From a virus: 38,742 nt of DNA. Position numbers and translations under genes: made by a program. The notes below the pieces were generated by a model. That model saw only the letters and a list, made by a program, of their open reading frames with translations, was not told the DNA's origin and searched no databases. Of this stretch, positions 6,332 to 11,439 are shown in pieces (position 1 is the first letter of the stretch; the number at the start of each line of letters is the position of its first letter). The stretch is from positions 1-38,742 of IMG/VR virus record IMGVR_UViG_3300036804_000066, one strand, 5' to 3'.

Positions 6332-6377
6332 TAGCATAGCGCCGCAAGCGCGGCCGGCTCAACAGGAAGGCGAATCC

Positions 6378-6737
6378 ATGTTCGAGACCCTACTTCCCAG
6401 TCAGATGTTCCACACCGACCTCCCCACCTCCGAGGAGATCAACGCCACCGTTCCCACGTCGGAAGAGATCAACGCTCCCGTCCTGGCCGTGGTGGACGAA
6501 CTCACGCACGAGAACTGCCCCGAGCCTTGTGTCCACCGTAACAACCCGATCGACACACGGGGCCGCGTTACTCGCGTGTTTCAGGCCCGCTATCCGGGAA
6601 TTGCCAAGACCCATCCGGAAATGATCCGCCAGTTCGTGGACTACGAGCTGGCCCGCATCGCCAATCACGGTCTTGCTCCTCTCGAGCCGCCGGTCATGCC
6701 AGAGCGTCTCAGTAACCGCCACCCGTTCGCGAACTAG
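6378..6737 (+). CDS. Hypothetical protein with PTSEEINA repeat (119 aa)
   Basis: A 119-residue protein from ATG 6378, preceded by the phage's ACAGGAAGGCGAATCC leader and its own promoter. Near the N-terminus PTSEEINA is repeated twice in tandem (residues 16-23 and 26-33, with short linkers). The middle has CPEPCVH, a possible metal site. The C-terminal part (GRVTRVFQARYPGIAKTHPE, MIRQFVDYELARIANHG) is compact and probably helical. Family is not recognised. It heads a short unit with the genes at 6801-7346, although two hairpins separate it from the next gene. Confidence 0.65.
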   Translation: MFETLLPSQMFHTDLPTSEEINATVPTSEEINAPVLAVVDELTHENCPEPCVHRNNPIDTRGRVTRVFQARYPGIAKTHPEMIRQFVDYELARIANHGLAPLEPPVMPERLSNRHPFAN

Positions 6738-6743
6738 GGCGAA

Positions 6744-6777
6744 ACCCGCTACGGCGGGTCTGCGGATAAGGTCCGCA
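6744..6777 (+). repeat. Two adjacent hairpins between small genes
   Basis: ACCCGC-tacg-GCGGGT (6744-6759) is immediately followed by TGCGGA-taagg-TCCGCA (6761-6777). Each stem is 6 bp. They fill the 63-base gap before the gene at 6801 but have no U-tract. They could attenuate transcription or protect an mRNA end. Confidence 0.5.
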
Positions 6778-6800
6778 CTGACGAGCCAAAAGGAGGCGTC

Positions 6801-7085
6801 ATGCAAGAGCTGGTCTGCACCGAATGTCCAGACTGCCATCACGATGTCGGCGATCACTTTCCGGACTGTGTGGAGGTTCCGTCTCCGGACCCGTACCCGT
6901 TCCCGTACAAGTCGCGCAACACGCAGCTCGTGAAGAGTATCGCACTGTGTCACGACGGACAGTCACCATGCTCATGCGGCGTCACTCACGCCCATCCGTT
7001 CAAGTGCAGTCATGTAGGAACGCATGACGAGCACAACGCTCGGGTGGCCGAGTGGGACGCCGAGATGGACGACGACGATGACTGA
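6801..7085 (+). CDS. Cys/His-rich hypothetical protein (94 aa)
   Basis: A 94-residue acidic protein with AAAAGGAGG seven bases before the ATG. It contains CTECPDCHHDVGDHFPDC (residues 6-23) and a second cluster, CSCGVTHAHPFKCSHVGTHDEH. Two zinc sites are therefore plausible. The tail is a run of Asp residues. Proteins like this are common in actinophage accessory regions without assigned function. Its last codons overlap the start of the next gene by eight bases. Confidence 0.65.
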   Translation: MQELVCTECPDCHHDVGDHFPDCVEVPSPDPYPFPYKSRNTQLVKSIALCHDGQSPCSCGVTHAHPFKCSHVGTHDEHNARVAEWDAEMDDDDD

Positions 7086-7239
7086 GGGCATCTGCAAGCA
7101 CTGCTATCGGCCGTGGAGCGAGCACTGCCAGTCGTGCGGCGCGTGTCCAATCAACGAATGTCCGTACTGGTGCGCCGACAACGACGATCCTTACGAGGAT
7201 CACGCAACTCGCGTGCGACGTCAAGGAAGGAGGAAGTAG
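7078..7239 (+). CDS. Zinc-finger-like microprotein (53 aa)
   Basis: A 53-residue protein starting at ATG 7078 inside the previous gene (8-base overlap). It contains CKHC (6-9), then CQSCGACPINECPYWC (17-32), eight Cys in total, and ends in a basic tail (RVRRQGRRK). The Cys density suggests two zinc ions or a disulfide-rich fold; the basic tail suggests nucleic-acid binding. A longer in-frame start at 7024 exists but would overlap much more. Confidence 0.6.
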   Translation: MTEGICKHCYRPWSEHCQSCGACPINECPYWCADNDDPYEDHATRVRRQGRRK

Positions 7240-7241
7240 CT

Positions 7242-7346
7242 ATGTATCCGATTATCCCGTTCATCATCCCGGTCATTCACTTCGGCTTCAACTGGCTGAT
7301 CTCGTTCATGCAGTCAGACAACGGCCTGTTCTGGAACTTCATGTAA
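7242..7346 (+). CDS. Small hydrophobic membrane peptide (34 aa)
   Basis: A 34-residue peptide, MYPIIPFIIPVIHFGFNWLI at the N-terminus, with an almost wholly hydrophobic, Pro- and aromatic-rich sequence that can span a membrane once. AAGGAAGGAGG precedes the ATG by ten bases, a very strong ribosome site for so short a gene. There is no charged tail typical of a holin. A membrane-acting accessory peptide (for example in superinfection exclusion) is possible but unproven. Confidence 0.6.
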   Translation: MYPIIPFIIPVIHFGFNWLISFMQSDNGLFWNFM

Positions 7347-7375
7347 AAGTCTTTTCAAGAAACTGGCGATTTCAC

Positions 7376-7404
7376 TTGCCTCGCAGGCAAAAGTACGGTA
7401 GGCT
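7376..7404 (+). promoter_or_regulatory. Promoter TTGCCT-17-TAGGCT with flanking palindromes
   Basis: TTGCCT (7376-7381), 17 bases, TAGGCT (7399-7404). The -35 box is half of a perfect palindrome TTGCCT-cgc-AGGCAA (7376-7390). A second palindrome, TGAAGCC-gta-GGCTTCA (7404-7420), covers the start point near 7411. The arrangement looks like a promoter with two operators and drives the gene at 7442. Confidence 0.75.
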
Positions 7405-7441
7405 GAAGCCGTAGGCTTCAATCCACAGGAAGGCGAATCCA

Positions 7442-7945
7442 ATGCCACGCACCACCGCGACCAAGACCCCGACCACCACGACCCGCCCGCTGTCCGAGGG
7501 CAACGCCGCGAAGCTCAAGGCAGCCAGGGAAGCCACGGTCAGCACCAACGGCTCCGAGCTTCACACGCCCAGGCGCGGGGCTCCGCGTCAGCCGCTGCCC
7601 ACCACGACCGGCCTGCCCGGCAAGGGCGAGGGCAAGATCGTGAGCCCTAAGGTCACGCCGGAGCAGCTCAAGGCCAACGCCAAGGCGCGCTCGCAGCGCA
7701 CGCCCACTCCGGCTCCTGCCAAGGTGCCCGCCAAGAAGGCACCGGCCTCCAAGGTCGTGCGTCCCGCTGCCGGGGCCAGTCGGGCCGAGCTCATCGCCCA
7801 CGCGGCCAAGCACCGCTCCAACACGATGCAGGCGTACCTGGAATGGCTCGGCGCTGACGAGGGCTCGCTGGACAAGCTCACGCGCACTGAGGCCGCACTG
7901 GTCGGCATCAGCCTGTACGGTAAGTTCCAGGCGAGCAAGCGCTAG
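7442..7945 (+). CDS. Ala/Pro/Lys-rich protein with novel C-terminal domain, paralog A (167 aa)
   Basis: A 167-residue basic protein. Residues 1-110 are low-complexity, rich in Thr, Pro, Ala and Lys (for example TPTPAPAKVPAKKAPASK), and probably disordered. The last ~55 residues form a compact unit, with AYLEWLG then LT-x4-AALVGISLYGKFQASKR. The same unit ends the protein at 8509-8916. The leader ACAGGAAGGCGAATCCA precedes ATG 7442, and a strong promoter lies at 7376. Codon use is far more G/C-ending than in neighbouring genes. A Lys-rich tail on a small domain suggests nucleoprotein binding, in the manner of host histone-like proteins, but no homology is claimed. Confidence 0.75.
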   Translation: MPRTTATKTPTTTTRPLSEGNAAKLKAAREATVSTNGSELHTPRRGAPRQPLPTTTGLPGKGEGKIVSPKVTPEQLKANAKARSQRTPTPAPAKVPAKKAPASKVVRPAAGASRAELIAHAAKHRSNTMQAYLEWLGADEGSLDKLTRTEAALVGISLYGKFQASKR

Positions 7946-7952
7946 TCGCCTC

Positions 7953-7986
7953 AAGTCAAGCTCGGCCGAAAGGTCGGGCTTGACTT
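7953..7986 (+). terminator. Terminator-like hairpin, 15-bp stem with GAAA loop
   Basis: AAGTCAAGCTCGGCC (7953-7967) pairs with GGTCGGGCTTGACTT (7972-7986, two G-T wobbles) around the stable tetraloop GAAA. It begins seven bases after the stop of the gene at 7442-7945. No long T-run follows, which is usual for actinobacterial terminators. Confidence 0.75.
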
Positions 7987-8012
7987 ATGCCTTGTCCCGA
8001 ACGATATTCACA

Positions 8013-8087
8013 GATATTCGTATGTTCATATGAAGATGAAGGTGAATAATGTGTCATGCCATGTCACAGTCAATGTATACGAATATC
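8013..8087. repeat. Inverted repeat enclosing repeat cassette copy 2
   Basis: GATATTCGTAT (8013-8023) and ATACGAATATC (8077-8087) are exact inverted copies 53 bases apart. Between them lie ATGAAGGTGAATAATGTG (8036) and CACAGTCAATG (8065-8075), the two blocks shared with 5861-5922. A 25-codon frame from 8036 has no ribosome site and is not annotated. Confidence 0.55.
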
Positions 8088-8276
8088 GCAGTCAATTGCA
8101 TGCCATGTCATAGTCCGCTATACCGGCATGGGGCCGATAATCGGCTAACGCCCGACGCCGAATTATCTTGGCGTACCACGTATCGTGCCAGTGCCCGCGA
8201 GTTTCGCGCCAGGAGAAGGCGAGCACGCGAGCACGGTGACACTGATGTTCGCCGAAAATCGCTGGCATAATCGTTG

Positions 8277-8307
8277 GGTATGGCAGGCGATAATCGCTAG
8301 CCATACC
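8277..8307. repeat. 31-base imperfect palindrome (operator-like)
   Basis: GGTATGGC (8277-8284) and GCCATACC (8300-8307) are exact inverted copies. Between them GCGAT-a-ATCGC is also palindromic, giving 13 of 15 matched positions around a single central base. This symmetry is what a dimeric DNA-binding protein would recognise. It lies about 200 bases upstream of the promoter at 8474. Confidence 0.55.
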
Positions 8308-8473
8308 GAGACTCGGCCCATGCGAGTTGCCGCGACGCGTGCATGCGCGGTAGCATTGGTGGCATGTGCGCGCCGGCTCGGCGCTCGGTTGCTTGCATGG
8401 CTCCCTGCCGGTCGGCGCGCACCATTCGGTATTAAGTTTTTCCCAAAAACATATTCCTTTTTGCCAAAATCGC

Positions 8474-8502
8474 TTGCACCGGGCTCATTTTGCTGGTAGG
8501 CT
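8474..8502 (+). promoter_or_regulatory. Promoter TTGCAC-17-TAGGCT driving a leaderless mRNA
   Basis: TTGCAC (8474-8479), 17-base spacer, TAGGCT (8497-8502). Only six bases separate the -10 box from ATG 8509, so the usual start distance puts the first transcribed base on the A of the ATG. There is no ribosome site between promoter and ATG, which supports a leaderless transcript. Confidence 0.75.
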
Positions 8503-8508
8503 GCTGCT

Positions 8509-8916
8509 ATGCAAGCAACCCAAACCAGCCAGGCACCGGCCACCGCGCCCGTGCAAACTCCTACCCCTAGCACGCTGGCCAGCACGCTTAACGCGCAGGC
8601 CGTACCCAACCACAGCGCCGGTAGCCAGGTGGCCGCGCCCGCCAAGCCCAAGCCCACTGCCAAGCCCAAGCCCAAGGCTGCCAGCACGGGCACTAAGCGC
8701 ACCACTCCCAAGGTGCCCGCCGCGCAGGCTAGCGGTACCCGCGTACCGGCCACGCGCAAGGCGCTGGTCCAGCAGTACGCACAGCGCCCGCCCACGGCCA
8801 CGCTCAACGCCTACCTGGCCTGGTTGGGCAAGGAAAACCTCAAAGGGCTAACCCCGGAGCAGGCCGCGCATGTGGGCATCGCCCTGTACGGGCGCTGGCA
8901 GGCAAGCAAGCGCTAG
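8509..8916 (+). CDS. Ala/Pro/Lys-rich protein with novel C-terminal domain, paralog B (135 aa)
   Basis: A 135-residue protein starting at an ATG directly under its own promoter with no Shine-Dalgarno sequence. Residues 1-75 are low-complexity (Ala, Thr, Pro, with AKPKPTAKPKPKAA). The last ~54 residues match paralog A: AYLAWLG, LT-x3-AAHVGIALYGRWQASKR, with roughly 25 identical positions. Even the DNA at the end is conserved (CAGGCRAGCAAGCGCTAGTC). Codons are almost all GCC, CCC, AAG and ACG, more biased than in any neighbour. Function is unknown; small basic nucleoid- or DNA-associated protein is one reading. A strong hairpin terminator follows. Confidence 0.72.
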   Translation: MQATQTSQAPATAPVQTPTPSTLASTLNAQAVPNHSAGSQVAAPAKPKPTAKPKPKAASTGTKRTTPKVPAAQASGTRVPATRKALVQQYAQRPPTATLNAYLAWLGKENLKGLTPEQAAHVGIALYGRWQASKR

Positions 8917-8930
8917 TCCCAACCACCCAA

Positions 8931-8962
8931 GCGCCCCGGTCGGCACACGCTGGCCGGGGCGC
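8931..8962 (+). terminator. GC-rich terminator-like hairpin
   Basis: GCGCCCCGGTC (8931-8941) pairs with GGCCGGGGCGC (8952-8962; one T-G wobble) around a 10-base loop. It starts 15 bases after the stop of the gene at 8509-8916, matching the terminator after paralog A. Together with the promoter at 8474 it makes that gene a self-contained transcription unit. Confidence 0.75.
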
Positions 8963-9106
8963 ACCCATGCGCGCCCGGCTCGGCCCGCTGCGAGTCCCGC
9001 AAAATCTGGGCCCAGCCCCCTTTCTTCTTTTCACCCATGGAGTCATTTTTCTGAATTTAGAAATGAGACCCCCGAACGAACTCCGAAAGTGAAACCGTTA
9101 AACCAG

Positions 9107-9135
9107 TTGCCCCGCGCTCCTCACTATGCTAAGCT
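9107..9135 (+). promoter_or_regulatory. Promoter TTGCCC-17-TAAGCT
   Basis: TTGCCC (9107-9112), 17 bases, TAAGCT (9130-9135). It has the same layout as the promoters at 6303, 7376 and 8474, with one change in the -10 box. Transcription would start near 9142, about 27 bases before ATG 9169, whose leader is ACAAGGAGGGCGAA. Confidence 0.7.
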
Positions 9136-9168
9136 AAGTACAGGAACAAGAAACACAAGGAGGGCGAA

Positions 9169-9510
9169 ATGGGAACAAGGGGTCAGAGGGTCAAGACGGT
9201 GAAGTGCGGTGGCGGTCAGACAGGACGTTCCGGTAACAGTCGTCAGAGCACTGCTCCCGACTCCCTCACGAGGCGTGCTTCTTCTGTGCCGACGACAGGT
9301 GTTCGACACGACCCTCTCCATCACAAGCCGTGGATAGACTCGGGAGGCATAGCCCACGAAGGATCTACCCTCGTGAACTGCTGGTGCCTGTGCCCGAAGT
9401 GCTTCGACAAAGACGCTCTTAGGTGCATCTGTCGCGACTGTCCGTGTCCCAGTGCTGATCGTTCCTTCTTCAATTTCTTCCCGCAGAAGGGACACTTGAC
9501 CCCGCGATGA
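9169..9510 (+). CDS. Cys-rich hypothetical protein (113 aa)
   Basis: A 113-residue protein with AAGGAGGGCGAA just before the ATG and its own promoter. The N-terminal half is basic and Ser/Thr/Gly-rich, probably flexible. The second half holds NCWCLCPKCFDKDALRCIC followed by DCPCP, nine Cys in about 25 residues, which suggests one or two zinc sites. Such HNH-like Cys arrangements occur in phages, and HDPLHHKPW before the cluster offers His residues, but the spacing is not that of a standard HNH endonuclease. Function is unassigned. The stop overlaps the next start (ATGA). Confidence 0.65.
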   Translation: MGTRGQRVKTVKCGGGQTGRSGNSRQSTAPDSLTRRASSVPTTGVRHDPLHHKPWIDSGGIAHEGSTLVNCWCLCPKCFDKDALRCICRDCPCPSADRSFFNFFPQKGHLTPR

Positions 9511-9698
9511 AGCAGCGAAATAAGCCGGGCATGGTGACGTTCCTTCAGCTCTTGGCGATGTGCGAGGTATTCGTTATAGTGTTTAGCTTCGCGCTAGAAC
9601 ACGTCGCCCACCACGTTCCTCTGTACATCTACGCCCTCGTGAGTACCGCCGTTGTTCTCTCCACAAGGTTCTCGACGACGCCTGCACGTACGTTCTGA
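9507..9698 (+). CDS. Small two-helix membrane protein (63 aa)
   Basis: A 63-residue protein with a basic N-terminus (MKQRNK), a hydrophobic helix at about residues 10-30 and a second at 38-54, ending in a short basic tail. It is coupled to the preceding gene by an ATGA overlap. Two helices in a small phage protein are compatible with a holin or an accessory membrane protein. No endolysin lies nearby, so a lysis role cannot be supported. Confidence 0.6.
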   Translation: MKQRNKPGMVTFLQLLAMCEVFVIVFSFALEHVAHHVPLYIYALVSTAVVLSTRFSTTPARTF

Positions 9699-9719
9699 CC
9701 CGGCCCGCTGAGCCGACGA

Positions 9720-9740
9720 CCGTCCCTACCTCGCGGACGG
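9720..9740 (+). repeat. Hairpin after the 9507-9698 gene
   Basis: CCGTCC (9720-9725) pairs with GGACGG (9735-9740) around a nine-base loop, 22 bases after the stop of the membrane protein gene. It may act as a terminator for the accessory unit that starts at promoter 9107. Confidence 0.45.
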
Positions 9741-9762
9741 TAAATCGAAGGAGGTGGTTATC

Positions 9763-9810
9763 ATGCGGCTCTCCCCGCGAAGACTCCAGGCCGCCATAAG
9801 TCCTGGATAG
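9763..9810 (+). CDS. 15-aa mini-ORF with near-perfect ribosome site
   Basis: ATG 9763 opens a 15-codon frame (MRLSPRRLQAAISPG). It is preceded by GAAGGAGGTGG, an almost complete match to the anti-Shine-Dalgarno sequence, stronger than that of most real genes here. The peptide is short and basic. It may be a leader peptide controlling what follows, a toxic or signalling peptide, or the decayed remnant of a longer gene whose ribosome site survived. Confidence 0.35.
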   Translation: MRLSPRRLQAAISPG

Positions 9811-9970
9811 CGGAAGGAAGCCTGTACACTACAGGGGATAGAACCACACAGCGACCCCCGTATGCTCCCGCCCTCGTCTTCCTTATTTCCCCCAGCGAGG
9901 GGCTGCGTGCGGGGGTCGTCCTGTGCCCTGGCCTGCCCTGTTCGCGGGTTCGACCCCGACGCCGAGCCGT

Positions 9971-10002
9971 CTACCTGGCCGTTTGCGCAAAGCCCCAGGT
10001 AG
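9971..10002. repeat. 32-base palindrome overlapping a candidate -35 box
   Basis: CTACCTGG (9971-9978) and CCAGGTAG (9995-10002) are exact inverted copies, and the centre TTTGCGCAAA is itself a perfect palindrome. In total 13 of 16 positions are matched. The centre contains TTGCGC, the proposed -35 box of the late promoter, so a protein bound here could block or recruit RNA polymerase. Confidence 0.55.
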
Positions 10003-10012
10003 CGCGTACCAT
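9983..10012 (+). promoter_or_regulatory. Candidate late promoter TTGCGC-18-TACCAT
   Basis: TTGCGC (9983-9988), 18 bases, TACCAT (10007-10012). The -35 core matches the other phage promoters, but the spacing is one base longer and the -10 is weaker. The start would be near 10019, ahead of ATG 10044. It is the best candidate for the promoter of the packaging and structural genes. Confidence 0.4.
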
Positions 10013-10043
10013 AGCCCGCATACCCGGCGCGCAGGGAGGGCCC

Positions 10044-10613
10044 ATGGCGGGCAGAAACGGCAACCGTCCGCCCGGTGTCCCTCGAAAGCCTTCCAAGCCC
10101 GACCCGAACGCATCCCACGGCGGTCTCGGAGACACGGCCGTAAGTGTCCTTTACACGGGACGAGCCCGTCTCGCCCTCATACGAGACCTCGCCCTAGCGG
10201 AATGGTCCCCGAGGGAGCTGGCCGATCAGCTAGGTCTCCCCCAAGAAGATATCGCGTACTTCGCCAACGAGCACGCCGACGATATCGCAGAGGTCAGGCA
10301 AGCTCTAGCAGGACAACTGGCCATCGAGACCGCGGGGCTGTGGATCGCGAAGAAGCAGCTCCGCATCGCCGAGCTTCAGGCAGAGGTCGAGCGTATCGAC
10401 GAAACCCTCAAAGAGCTCAGAGAAGACCGCGAGATTAGCTGGAGCCGTAGTCACCGCGATATGCTGCACACCAAGCTCGCGATTTTCCGTCAGACGGCCG
10501 ACGAGCTCGGGGCTTACCCGCAGCGTCAGCAGCCTCCGGCCCGGCAGGGCACCACCGTTCACTACGTCATCGAGTCCGAGGACGAGGATACGGACACGGA
10601 GGCGCTGACATGA
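10044..10613 (+). CDS. terS: Terminase small subunit (probable)
   Basis: A 189-residue protein at the usual place before the large terminase. It has a Pro/Lys-rich N-terminus, a helix-turn-helix (WSPRELADQLGLPQEDIAYF, about residues 51-70) that would bind the packaging site, and a long helical and coiled-coil middle (AKKQLRIAELQAEVERIDET) likely to drive ring assembly. Its end resembles small-terminase tails (LGAYPQRQQPPARQ, then VHYVIE). GGGAGGG lies about five bases before the ATG. Six small genes separate it from the large subunit, which is unusual. The assignment rests on position and domain pattern. Confidence 0.7.
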   Translation: MAGRNGNRPPGVPRKPSKPDPNASHGGLGDTAVSVLYTGRARLALIRDLALAEWSPRELADQLGLPQEDIAYFANEHADDIAEVRQALAGQLAIETAGLWIAKKQLRIAELQAEVERIDETLKELREDREISWSRSHRDMLHTKLAIFRQTADELGAYPQRQQPPARQGTTVHYVIESEDEDTDTEALT

Positions 10614-10693
10614 AGCAGAAGCAATGTCCTCGGTGTCATCTTTGGTTCCGGGAAGACGAATACGTCGAGCACGCCTGGAGCGAGAAGCCATGA
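10610..10693 (+). CDS. 27-aa zinc-knuckle peptide
   Basis: A 27-codon gene with ATGA overlaps at both ends, which is strong evidence that it is translated. The product, MKQKQCPRCHLWFREDEYVE at the N-terminus followed by HAWSEKP, has C6 and C9, a His at 10 and one at 21, enough for a minimal C2H2-type zinc knuckle. GGAGG lies eight bases before the ATG. Function is unknown; it lies between the small terminase and a gene of unknown role. Confidence 0.6.
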   Translation: MKQKQCPRCHLWFREDEYVEHAWSEKP

Positions 10694-10950
10694 CGCCGAC
10701 CGGCCCGTACCGGGTCTACTGGAAAGAGGGCGATACCCGCAAGGAAGTTGATCTAGCAGATCAGCCGAACGCCGAGGCGCTTTTCGGGGATTTGCAACGA
10801 CAAGGGTTGCTGCCGATGATGGAGTTTCCCGACGGCGGGAGATTTGTCGTTTCTTGTCAGCCCCGGGAAGAATACAACCGAACAGGCGAAGAGGACGCTT
10901 GGAACCGAGCGTGGCGTCTATGGCACCTGCTCAGGAAGGCGCTGACATGA
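10690..10950 (+). CDS. Hypothetical protein (86 aa)
   Basis: An 86-residue protein beginning MTPTGPYRVYWKEGDTRKEV, with ATGA overlaps at both ends. The N-terminal two-thirds look like a small alpha/beta fold (beta strand YRVYWKE, helix AEALFGDLQRQGL, strands MMEFPDGGRFVV). The C-terminus is helical and Trp-rich (AWNRAWRLWHLLRKAL). A longer in-frame start at 10624 would overlap the zinc-knuckle gene and lacks a ribosome site. No family is recognised. Confidence 0.6.
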   Translation: MTPTGPYRVYWKEGDTRKEVDLADQPNAEALFGDLQRQGLLPMMEFPDGGRFVVSCQPREEYNRTGEEDAWNRAWRLWHLLRKALT

Positions 10951-11165
10951 AGCCAGAGGACGAGCTGCTTATCGACAAGAACGTCTTGTACATCACGGTT
11001 CCTGAAGAGCTGCTCATGGATTGCGGCGTAATCCCCGACACCCGTCCTCGCGTTAACGCTTCGCTGTGGTGGCGTATGAGGTGGCACATTCAGGTCGCCA
11101 GAGAGAATCTGGCTCGCGCGGCTTTCCGTCTGATAGCCGGTTATCCGCCAATGGACGAGGAATAA
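10947..11165 (+). CDS. Hypothetical protein (72 aa)
   Basis: A 72-residue protein starting MKPEDELLIDKNVLYITVPE, with AGGAAGGCGCTGAC immediately before the ATG, the same ribosome-site wording as before the gene at 10610. The C-terminal half contains an amphipathic, Arg/Trp-rich helix (SLWWRMRWHIQVARENLARA) that could lie on a membrane surface or bind nucleic acid. No homology is recognised. Confidence 0.6.
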   Translation: MKPEDELLIDKNVLYITVPEELLMDCGVIPDTRPRVNASLWWRMRWHIQVARENLARAAFRLIAGYPPMDEE

Positions 11166-11166
11166 C

Positions 11167-11439
11167 ATGAGCACCGCCCTCGCGATTGTCAGATACACGG
11201 CCACCATCGCCCTTGCAGCCCTCACTGCTGTCTACACGTACTACCCGCGCCTGACATGGATTCCGATTTCCATTGCCGTCATAGGGACTCTCGGCATTCA
11301 TATCATCCCAGCCAGCCCAGGGATCCAGGCAAAGCAGACCCCGACCCTGCCGACCCTTGTGCCCACAGTTCAGATGTCAGTAACGCCTCCGTCTGCCACG
11401 GCCACAGCAACACAGACGGAGCCGCCCCATGCCACCTGA
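11167..11439 (+). CDS. Membrane protein with Pro/Thr-rich tail (90 aa)
   Basis: A 90-residue protein with two predicted membrane helices (about residues 5-22 and 30-48, separated by a short YYPRLTW turn) and a tail of Pro, Thr, Ala and Ser (residues 50-90). The gene begins one base after the previous stop. The topology, two helices and a flexible hydrophilic tail, resembles class II holins in outline, but the tail is not charged and no lysin is near. A weak GAGGA lies before the ATG. Confidence 0.55.
   Translation: MSTALAIVRYTATIALAALTAVYTYYPRLTWIPISIAVIGTLGIHIIPASPGIQAKQTPTLPTLVPTVQMSVTPPSATATATQTEPPHAT

Larger units (their letters stand above)
7987..8473. other. Gene-free region with palindromes
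   Basis: There are about 490 bases with no supported gene. A TTGACT-17-GATATT pair (7980-8008) might be a promoter but overlaps the terminator arm. It contains the repeat cassette copy 2 (8036-8075) inside an exact 11-base inverted repeat (8013-8087), a CATGCCATGTCA repeat (about 8055 and 8100), the 31-base palindrome 8277-8307, and several GATAATCG motifs also seen at 6264. Confidence 0.5.
9811..10043. promoter_or_regulatory. Palindrome-rich segment before the terminase (possible packaging or control site)
   Basis: There are 233 bases without a supported gene. In order: CCTGTA-cac-TACAGG (9821-9835); CGACCCCCG and CGGGGGTCG (9852-9860 and 9910-9918), enclosing CCCTCG/CGAGGG; and the 32-base palindrome 9971-10002, followed by GGTA-gcgcg-TACC. 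Such sites next to terminase genes are often cos or pac sites, where the terminase binds and cuts. A promoter is also likely here. Confidence 0.45.

Noticed and set aside
7418-7954. 178-codon minus-strand frame opposite paralog A
   Set aside because: The plus-strand gene has promoter, leader, terminator and a paralog. The minus frame has none.
7980-8008. TTGACT-17-GATATT promoter-like pair
   Set aside because: TTGACT is part of the terminator stem after paralog A, and no gene follows. Kept only as a note.
8036-8113. 25-codon ATG frame in the second repeat cassette
   Set aside because: No ribosome site, and the sequence diverges from the first copy's frame after six codons; more likely a DNA or RNA element.
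9945-9965. GGTTCGACCCC, like the T-arm of a tRNA
   Set aside because: The bases that should form the 5-bp T-stem do not pair, and no acceptor or anticodon arm could be found around it.
9923-10438. 171-codon plus-strand frame overlapping the small terminase
   Set aside because: Low-complexity Arg/Pro translation of a GC-rich region; no ribosome site. The 10044 frame has one and has domain features.
11167-11439. Possible holin
   Set aside because: Two helices are compatible, but no endolysin or second lysis gene is present; left as a membrane protein.
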